Below are positions 58,220 to 64,000 of a stretch of 64,000 nucleotides of DNA, one piece after another. Position 1 is the first letter of the stretch; every line of letters begins with the position of its first letter. The position numbers and the translations under genes were made by a program. The notes under the pieces are model-generated. The model was not told where the DNA came from and did not search any database. It worked only from the letters and a program-made list of their open reading frames with translations. This DNA comes from Caldithrix sp964598255 (GTDB lineage Bacteria; Calditrichota; Calditrichia; Calditrichales; Calditrichaceae), in NCBI GenBank assembly GCA_964598255.1, contig CAZRBA010000105.1, positions 62,001 through 126,000 of the forward strand, written 5' to 3'.

Positions 58220-59259
58220 TTTAACTTATCCCGAATTTCCTGTAAAAGCTGCGGAGTAACCGCAGAAATCCGTCCCGAATAGTGGTAAATTAAACGAATT
58301 ATTTTCCAGGAATCTCTGAGCGATTCCCGGTACAAAATCAATAGCAACAGAAAATAATAAAACAATGTTATTACGCGCCATATTTTCCAGAACCAGGCCG
58401 GGAAATACGTCTTCATATTCAAAAACCGATTGAGCGCCGCATTAATCAAACGTCCCGATTTACGCGCCCATTGTTTATTTGCGCCGACGGACACCTTGTG
58501 ATAAATGCGGGAATCGGCAACAACCGCGCATTTCCGCCCGTTCTTCTTTAACCGCAGCGCATATTCAAGGTCTTCTTCTCCGTGGAAAAAACGTTCGTCC
58601 AGCAGGCCCAGGGTATCGATGGTTTGCTTGCGCAACAAAAGCGCACATCCGCTAATTGAATACGTGCGGTAAATTTTTCTTTGCGGCATTTTCCGAAAAT
58701 AGCGGGTTTGTCCCCAGGGTAAAATCCGCCCGCCCGCATTCCAGATCCTTTCGGGCGCATCATAATAATAAATCGCACTTTGCAGCACGTCAAATTCGGG
58801 ATTCGTTTCCGCCGCAGCAATTATTTTTTCCAGAGCGGAGGCATCGATAAAAATATCGTTGTTAAGTAAAAAATAGTACGGACTGCCAAACTGCTTGCGG
58901 GCAAATTCCAGCCCGCGGTTAACCGCTTTGGCAAACCCCAGATTCCGTTCGTTTTTGAGCAAAAAAACCTGCCTGAGCGGCTCGTTTTCGCTAAGAACAA
59001 ACGAATCCGTTTCCTGCCATTCCATTTCGACAAACGGAATGCGTTCGGGAAGCGCCTTTCCCAATTCGAATCCGGAGGGGATACGACCCGGTGCCTTCAT
59101 CCATGCTTTTATTTTGCTTAACGAATCATCCGTAGAATCATTATCCAACAATATCAACGAAAAGTTCTCGTAATTTTGGCTCCACAGCGAAGCCACAAAC
59201 TCGATGGTGTCCCGAGCGCTATTCCAGTTAATGGCAATAATGCTGCAATGCGGTTTCAT
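58216..59259 (-). CDS. GT2 glycosyltransferase
   Basis: 347 aa. GT-A fold: 'SIIAINWNSARDTIEFVASL', 'LLDNDSTDDS', 'NLGFAKAVNRGLEFA', 'LLNNDIFIDASAL' (DxD-like acidic site) and 'ERFFHGEEDLEYALRLKKNG' (ED catalytic region). Residues about 60-90 are an insertion of unclear role. A C-terminal membrane helix (about 300-320) anchors it. Rhamnosyl-type enzymes look like this. Its 3' and 5' ends overlap the neighbours by 4 bases each. Confidence 0.85.
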   Translation of the reverse strand: MKPHCSIIAINWNSARDTIEFVASLWSQNYENFSLILLDNDSTDDSLSKIKAWMKAPGRIPSGFELGKALPERIPFVEMEWQETDSFVLSENEPLRQVFLLKNERNLGFAKAVNRGLEFARKQFGSPYYFLLNNDIFIDASALEKIIAAAETNPEFDVLQSAIYYYDAPERIWNAGGRILPWGQTRYFRKMPQRKIYRTYSISGCALLLRKQTIDTLGLLDERFFHGEEDLEYALRLKKNGRKCAVVADSRIYHKVSVGANKQWARKSGRLINAALNRFLNMKTYFPAWFWKIWRVITLFYYFLLLLILYRESLRDSWKIIRLIYHYSGRISAVTPQLLQEIRDKLK

Positions 59260-60533
59260 ACCAGTTTACCCAATCGTTTGTATTTTCGCACATAGTGCGT
59301 CAGCAGAACCAACAGAAACAATTCGGACAGCGTAAAACTCAGCATTGTTCCCGTAGCGCTGAAAAAATAGGACAAAATAAAACAGCTTACAATACCAAAT
59401 ATCCCCGTAGAAACCACCGCATGCGAAAACTTTTCCTTGAATCCGAAATTGGTCAAATAAATAACGCCAAGAATGTAATTCAGAACTCCGAACAGAACCA
59501 CCAAACTGCCCACCCGCACCAGCAATACGCCAAGCGCCGGTGTGGTTCCGGCCAACAGCCGAATAATCAAAGGAGCCGTAACAAACATCAGGGCCGAAAC
59601 CATTCCGCTTAAAACAGCCATGCCAATGATAATGTAACGCAAATATTTTGCCGCCTTAACTTCATCTGTTTTGGAAATTTTGGCAATGTACGGGTACAAC
59701 GTTTGGGAAAGCGGCATAAAGGTACTTTGCACCACTTTAACCGCTTTTTCGGCCACGGAATAAATTCCGATAATCCGTTCGCTGGCAAAAACGGACAGAA
59801 TTAGAATATTGGAATTGCGGTAAAAATTCGTGGAAAAATAGGAGACAAAAATGGGCCAGCCTTCCTTGAAAAGCGGCGAAAACTTTTTCCACCCGTACAG
59901 ACGAATCCGGATGCCGTATTTAAAACGCAGCAAAAGCAGGCTGCCCATTCCGGCGGCCAATAGCGACAGGCTGTTAAAAGCTACCACCCACATAAAATTG
60001 TTTAACGGTTTTAATAAAAAGAAAATCAGCAAAACGTACAGCAATTTCGAAGAAAGAAAAATGTAGTTTAAATCCTTAACCTGTTCCGCTCCCACGTAAA
60101 ACCAGGTTAAAATGAGCATATTGCCCGGAACCAGACCGTAAGCCAGAAAAAACACCAGAGATTCGCGCTGCAACTTAGGCAAAAGCAAAACGGCCAAGCC
60201 CAGAATGGCGCCTCCTACCAGGGCCAGAAACATTTGCTGGGACAAAATCACGCTTACAATTTCTCCGCGTTTTTTGTTGTTTTTACCGGCCCGCGCAATG
60301 TACTGAATGCCCAGAATATTCCAGCCGTAATCCACGCCAACACGAATGTAATTGGCAATGCCGTTGGCCAGGCTGATAATCCCGTAATTTTCGATGCCCA
60401 CCACACGAATGATGTAGGGAATGGTAATCAAAGGCACAATGTAGGTTGACGACTGAAAAATGCCGTAGTTAAAAAAATTTATCGCCAGACTTCGAAGTTC
60501 GTTTTTGGATGGTAGGTTCATACGCATGGCCAT
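59256..60533 (-). CDS. Polysaccharide flippase Wzx
   Basis: 425 aa, twelve to fourteen membrane helices of the RfbX/MATE-like type; 'ITIPYIIRVVGIENYGIISL' in helix 1-2 is characteristic, as is 'GWPIFVSYFSTNFYRNSNIL'. It moves undecaprenyl-linked repeat units to the periplasmic side, where the Wzy-like protein polymerises them. Overlaps the GT2 gene by 4 bases and follows a Wzz-like gene by 15. Confidence 0.9.
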   Translation of the reverse strand: MAMRMNLPSKNELRSLAINFFNYGIFQSSTYIVPLITIPYIIRVVGIENYGIISLANGIANYIRVGVDYGWNILGIQYIARAGKNNKKRGEIVSVILSQQMFLALVGGAILGLAVLLLPKLQRESLVFFLAYGLVPGNMLILTWFYVGAEQVKDLNYIFLSSKLLYVLLIFFLLKPLNNFMWVVAFNSLSLLAAGMGSLLLLRFKYGIRIRLYGWKKFSPLFKEGWPIFVSYFSTNFYRNSNILILSVFASERIIGIYSVAEKAVKVVQSTFMPLSQTLYPYIAKISKTDEVKAAKYLRYIIIGMAVLSGMVSALMFVTAPLIIRLLAGTTPALGVLLVRVGSLVVLFGVLNYILGVIYLTNFGFKEKFSHAVVSTGIFGIVSCFILSYFFSATGTMLSFTLSELFLLVLLTHYVRKYKRLGKLV

Positions 60534-60548
60534 TCGTTAGGCATCGGT

Positions 60549-61487
60549 TTACTTGTTTCGGGAATCGCCGGACAGCGAGGCTTTTAGATTAAAGAAAAGA
60601 AATTCAAGGAAGAAAAAGATAGTCGCCAGCGAAATAAACAACAAAATTCGCTTGGGACGCGAACTTTGATAAGGCGCAACGGCCGAATCCAGAACCCAAA
60701 CGGGTTTAAGAATGGGCAGTTGTTGCAAAAGGAACATCTCTTCCTGCTTTTTTAATTCGGTTAACACAGCGGTTTGCACCGTAATTTCGCGTTCGATACG
60801 CATCCGACGCACCTGATTCGCCGGCAAAGTAGGATCCTTGGCCAGGGCTAAAAAATGCTCCAAACGGCTGTCCAGAGAATCCATTTTCGCTTTGACTCCG
60901 GCGATCTTTTGCCGAATAAACCGCAGTTTTTCGTCCCGTTCGCTCACAATCATGGCCAGTACCTGTTTTTTAAGCTGTCCGATCATCGTGTTGGCCACTT
61001 TGGCGGCCAACTCGGCATTGGGCAACGTTATCTCAACGGACAAAGCGCCGTCCAATTCGTCGTTGTGCAGGTAAAGAATATCGTCATTGAATTTTTTGTA
61101 CGCTTTTTCAAAAATTTCTTTTTCGTTCCTGCCGGTAATGTTCAGGTATTGCAATAAGGTGGCGGTGCGTTTTTTCCCGTGATCGTTAAACGTGAATGGT
61201 TTGTGAAAAAGTTTTTGCTGAAACGCACGGGAGCCCAGAATGTTCTGGTACAATTCAAAAGAAATGATAAAATTACCGAATTTACTTTTTAACCCGATAA
61301 CCTGAGCAATGGTATTAAACTGATCCTGAAATCCCAGACTGGTAGGATGTCGTAACAATAAAGCTTTGGCGGTATATTGGGGCCGAAAAAGGAAAACCGT
61401 TGAGAGCGCAATCAAAAGGATGGCAAAGAAATTAACTGCAAAAAAAACACCTTTTCTCCACCAATATTTGCGCTTTGGCTCTGTCAA
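60549..61487 (-). CDS. Wzz-type chain-length regulator, second of two
   Basis: 312 aa, TTG start with GAGGTG nine bases upstream. Two membrane helices (about 13-31 and 278-298) enclose a periplasmic, largely coiled region ('IAGVKAKMDSLDSRLEHFLA'). The proline-rich stretch before helix 2 ('VAPYQSSRPKRILLFI') is the Wzz signature. No BY-kinase domain follows. It is paralogous to the protein encoded just upstream, with the same stretches in the same order ('LQYLNI', 'EIFEKAYKKFNDDI'). Confidence 0.85.
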   Translation of the reverse strand: MTEPKRKYWWRKGVFFAVNFFAILLIALSTVFLFRPQYTAKALLLRHPTSLGFQDQFNTIAQVIGLKSKFGNFIISFELYQNILGSRAFQQKLFHKPFTFNDHGKKRTATLLQYLNITGRNEKEIFEKAYKKFNDDILYLHNDELDGALSVEITLPNAELAAKVANTMIGQLKKQVLAMIVSERDEKLRFIRQKIAGVKAKMDSLDSRLEHFLALAKDPTLPANQVRRMRIEREITVQTAVLTELKKQEEMFLLQQLPILKPVWVLDSAVAPYQSSRPKRILLFISLATIFFFLEFLFFNLKASLSGDSRNK

Positions 61488-61533
61488 TATTCTTACACCT
61501 CTTCACGCCATCGTTATCGAAAGTTCTAAATCG

Positions 61534-62529
61534 TCACACTTTGTTCGGCAAATGTTGCGGTTTGCCCTGTGCAGGAAGAACCTGCGTTTTTAAATCCTTT
61601 AACCGTACAATCAGCCAATTTACGAAGAATTGAACCATCACAATGAGCAGCCCGAAAAAGATTAGCAACAACGCCCGCCTGGGGCGACTTTTTTTGTAAG
61701 GCACCATAGCCTTATCCAGCACTTTTACCGGATAAAGATTGGTAACGTTCATCAGTACCATTATTTCTTGCTGTTTCTTTAATTCCGCGTATATGGTGGA
61801 TTTTTCCGTAATCTGCCGTTTCAGCCGCATTTCCTTAACCACATTTTGCGGCTTATTCAAATCACGCGTTTTTTCCAAGAAGCGCTGCAAGTTTTGTTCG
61901 ACAATTTTCAGGCTGTCCGAAACCGTATTGATGCGGGTTTGCAAATACTTCATCTGCGTAATAAAGTCATTTTCCAGACGATCTTTTACGATTTCTTTCA
62001 AATATTGCACCATTTTGTTTGCCACTTCGGCCGCCAAAAACGGATCTTTAAGCGTTACCTTTAACTGCAAAATATTGCTTTCGCTGCTGATGTTGGTATA
62101 AATGACATCATCTTCCAGCTTTTTAAAGGCTTTTTCCATGATCTCCCGCGGCGAATCGCCATCAATGTCCAGAAACTTCAACAACGTCATTTTCTGTTTT
62201 TTCCCGTCTGCGTTCACTTCGAATTCGGTATCGAGCAGACGTTTTTGCAGCGTGCGGGAATGGAGAATTTCCTGATACATTTCCTGCGATTTAAACGAAC
62301 CCGAACCCATTTCCAGTCCGAACAATCCGGAGAGCGCACTGACACCGCCGCCCAGTTGGGAAAAAATGTCCGAAGTCTGGGGCAGAATGGTTACATCGGC
62401 CGTATATTTTTTCTCAAGAACAAAAAATACGACGACGATTAAAATCAAAATCGAGGCGACAAAGCTCCAGAGATTAATCTTCCGTTTTTGCCAGATATAT
62501 TGCAGAATGGATACAATGGTTTCTTTCAC
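61534..62529 (-). CDS. Wzz-type chain-length regulator, first of two
   Basis: 331 aa, GTG start with AAGGAAAG upstream. Helix 1 (about 19-38), periplasmic region with 'SALSGLFGLEMGSGSFKSQE' (Gly-rich loop typical of Wzz/GNVR proteins) and a coiled coil ('LQTRINTVSDSLKIVEQNLQ'), proline-rich 'AMVPYKKSRPRRALLLI', helix 2, and a short cytoplasmic tail. No kinase domain. Controls how long the polymer grows and links polymerase and export channel. Located between the Wza-like gene and its paralogue. Confidence 0.85.
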   Translation of the reverse strand: MKETIVSILQYIWQKRKINLWSFVASILILIVVVFFVLEKKYTADVTILPQTSDIFSQLGGGVSALSGLFGLEMGSGSFKSQEMYQEILHSRTLQKRLLDTEFEVNADGKKQKMTLLKFLDIDGDSPREIMEKAFKKLEDDVIYTNISSESNILQLKVTLKDPFLAAEVANKMVQYLKEIVKDRLENDFITQMKYLQTRINTVSDSLKIVEQNLQRFLEKTRDLNKPQNVVKEMRLKRQITEKSTIYAELKKQQEIMVLMNVTNLYPVKVLDKAMVPYKKSRPRRALLLIFFGLLIVMVQFFVNWLIVRLKDLKTQVLPAQGKPQHLPNKV

Positions 62530-62545
62530 GAAACAGCTTTCCTTG

Positions 62546-64000
62546 TTACTTGTTCACGCTACGAATGATGATAAAAATGGTCCCAAGCTGGGCGACCATT
62601 GTGACTACCTCTTTTAGCATGGGCCAAAATTCGATTTCGTTACGCTGCGGAACGAAAATTTTGTCGCCGGGCGCAGGAACCGATTTGCCTCCGGCATCCA
62701 GCCAGGCGCCGCTTTTGTACTTGATGAGTTTGGTCAACCCTTTCTTGGCCCGCGGGGCATAGCCACCGGCCATTTTCACGTAGTCTTTAAGCGTTGCCCC
62801 CTTCACATAGGGGTAAATACCCGGATTACGTACCGCCCCGGCCACCGTAACCGCCATCACTCTGGCCGGAACCACAATGCGATCGCCGTTTTGCAACAAA
62901 AAGTCGAGATTCGGATTGTCGCCCTGCGCAATTTTGCCGAAGTCCGCCTGCAAAATCTGCAAATTCTGGCGGTAATAATCTTTAATAAAACTCATGTCCG
63001 TAGTGGGCATTTGCTTGTTTTGCACATTCATCATGCGCATGGCTTCCAGACCCTTTTCCAGCTTTTTATTGCGCTTTACTTCTCGCTGCACAAAGGCCAG
63101 TTCGGGCGCGGCATCTTCCGTAAATCCGCCGAACCATTGCACCACTTGCGACAAACGGGTTTTGCCCTCTTCGATGGGGTAAACGCCCGGATACTTAACT
63201 TCGCCTTCCACTTCGACAAATTTCTGCTCGCGATTTTTAGGTTTGGCGCGCACAAAAAGCTGATCGCCCGCTTGCAGGGCCAGGGCGCTGTCCGCCGGTA
63301 AGTGCAACACACGGCGCACAAATCCCCCTTCGTTCCCCCGGCGGTACAGTTCAATACGATTCGAATCGGCAGAGGGCAGCATGCCTCCGGCCAGTTTCAC
63401 GGCCAGCATCAAATAATCGCCGGGCACAAATTCATAAACGCCGGGCTGGCCCACTTCGCCGCCAACCACCAAATTACTTTTCAACGAATCCCGGTAATGC
63501 ACAAATATCACATCGTTGCTGCGCAGCAAGGGGTTCTGGCTCAAATCGCCCAAACGCATGAACTTCAACAGGTCGTAACGATGGCGCACATTATTGCGAA
63601 TCACATCGATCCGCCGTGCGGAAACATGATCCAACAGTTTGGCCCGGGAAGTATCGGCCTGATAGGCTACCACAATGTTTTGAATGGCATCCACCAAACG
63701 GTCGGCAGAGGTAAGGTCCAGCTTAACCACCGGTTCCAGCGCCCCGATGACGGAAACGCGCACCTTGTGCACCTTGGAGAGCGAAACGTCGATTTCCGCA
63801 CCGGGATAAAAATCTTTAAGGTGCCTGTAAATGCGCCGTTTGGCCTCTTTTAAAAGCATCCCCCGCACGTACAGGGCCGAAACATCCGGCAAAACAAGCA
63901 TGCCGTCCGCAGAAACCACGGGATTAAAAATTTTGACATCCGGTCCCTGCACATCCACGCGAATGTAAAACTCGTCTCCGGAATCGACATGGTAGGTGTT
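62546..64000 (-). CDS. Polysaccharide export protein, Wza-like with three SLBB domains (5' end outside window)
   Basis: At least 484 aa are visible; the frame is open to the window edge ('TYHVDSGDEFYIRVDVQG' at the right end), so the true start is outside. Poly_export domain first ('DVKIFNPVVSADGMLVLPDV'), then three SLBB units beginning 'GGEVGQPGVYEFVPGDYLML', 'EGEVKYPGVYPIEEG' and 'AGAVRNPGIYPYVKGATLKD', each followed by '..W.GG' or 'LAGG'. The C-terminal hydrophobic segment ('LKEVVTMVAQLGTIFIIIRS') would span a membrane. Forms the translocon for the polymer through the periplasm and outer membrane. It heads the polysaccharide operon in this window. Confidence 0.9.
   Translation of the reverse strand, partial: NTYHVDSGDEFYIRVDVQGPDVKIFNPVVSADGMLVLPDVSALYVRGMLLKEAKRRIYRHLKDFYPGAEIDVSLSKVHKVRVSVIGALEPVVKLDLTSADRLVDAIQNIVVAYQADTSRAKLLDHVSARRIDVIRNNVRHRYDLLKFMRLGDLSQNPLLRSNDVIFVHYRDSLKSNLVVGGEVGQPGVYEFVPGDYLMLAVKLAGGMLPSADSNRIELYRRGNEGGFVRRVLHLPADSALALQAGDQLFVRAKPKNREQKFVEVEGEVKYPGVYPIEEGKTRLSQVVQWFGGFTEDAAPELAFVQREVKRNKKLEKGLEAMRMMNVQNKQMPTTDMSFIKDYYRQNLQILQADFGKIAQGDNPNLDFLLQNGDRIVVPARVMAVTVAGAVRNPGIYPYVKGATLKDYVKMAGGYAPRAKKGLTKLIKYKSGAWLDAGGKSVPAPGDKIFVPQRNEIEFWPMLKEVVTMVAQLGTIFIIIRSVNK

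Noticed and set aside
1..64000. CRISPR arrays, tRNA or rRNA genes, insertion sequences
   Set aside because: No regularly spaced repeats, cloverleaf-like stretches, ribosomal sequence or transposase was found on reading.

Overview
The window (about 43 percent GC, no rRNA, tRNA, IS element or CRISPR array seen) looks like the chromosome of a motile, Gram-negative bacterium of the Calditrichota or a neighbouring lineage of the Bacteroidota/FCB side. The reasons are secreted proteins with a C-terminal 'NYPNPFNP' type IX secretion domain, a Gram-negative mre/mrd cell-shape operon, outer-membrane barrels, a Wza/Wzx/Wzy-type export locus and a flagellum. The lineage is inferred from style of proteins, not from a marker gene.

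Layout. (1) 1-4746, minus: chemotaxis/signalling operon with a degenerate receiver, a FapA-family protein, CheA with two HPt domains, CheW and the first base pairs of another gene. (2) 5141-10175: two PAS-rich hybrid histidine kinases, convergent. (3) 10189-14626, minus: late flagellar genes, namely flagellin, fliS, fliD, flaG, a FlgN-like gene and two FlgM-like genes; flagellin and the second FlgM-like gene share a gapless 37-nt promoter block. (4) 15031-16851: secreted TPR protein. (5) 17154-22591, minus: mreB-mreC-mreD-mrdA-rodA elongasome operon, then an LD-carboxypeptidase. (6) 23857-30029, plus: a small conserved-looking protein, then two fluoride riboswitches. The first precedes a dynamin-like GTPase; the second precedes a five-gene operon holding a small Cys-His protein, enolase, a PH-like protein, a DUF6062-like Cys/His protein and a helical protein. 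(7) 30037-41656: a probable sigma-54 mini-regulon (sensor kinase, NtrC-type regulator, outer-membrane barrel and two paralogous secreted DxDGDG-repeat proteins, with two recognisable -24/-12 promoters), a DUF4405 membrane protein, a hemerythrin-like protein and two type IX cargo beta-propellers. (8) 42052-43062: LacI-type regulator. (9) 43223-64000, minus: a large exopolysaccharide/capsule locus with Wza-like export protein (runs off the window), two Wzz-like proteins, Wzx flippase, glycosyltransferases, Wzy-like polymerase, BNR-repeat protein, formyltransferase, heparinase-like protein, WbuB-like transferase, Wzi-like barrel, and two unusual fusion proteins whose phosphoglycosyltransferase domains lack the catalytic Asp-Glu pair. 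A decayed AlbA_2-type gene lies within it.

How it works together. The most striking part is 24369-30029: two complete fluoride aptamers with compensatory base changes, each followed by an alternative hairpin that hides the ribosome-binding site. Enolase is a classical fluoride target and a known member of this riboswitch class; the other five proteins have no established link to fluoride and form a candidate fluoride-tolerance set. No CrcB/Fluc or CLC-F exporter is in the window. The second theme is the sigma-54 module, in which the regulator's own operon and a distant paralogous secreted protein carry similar promoters.
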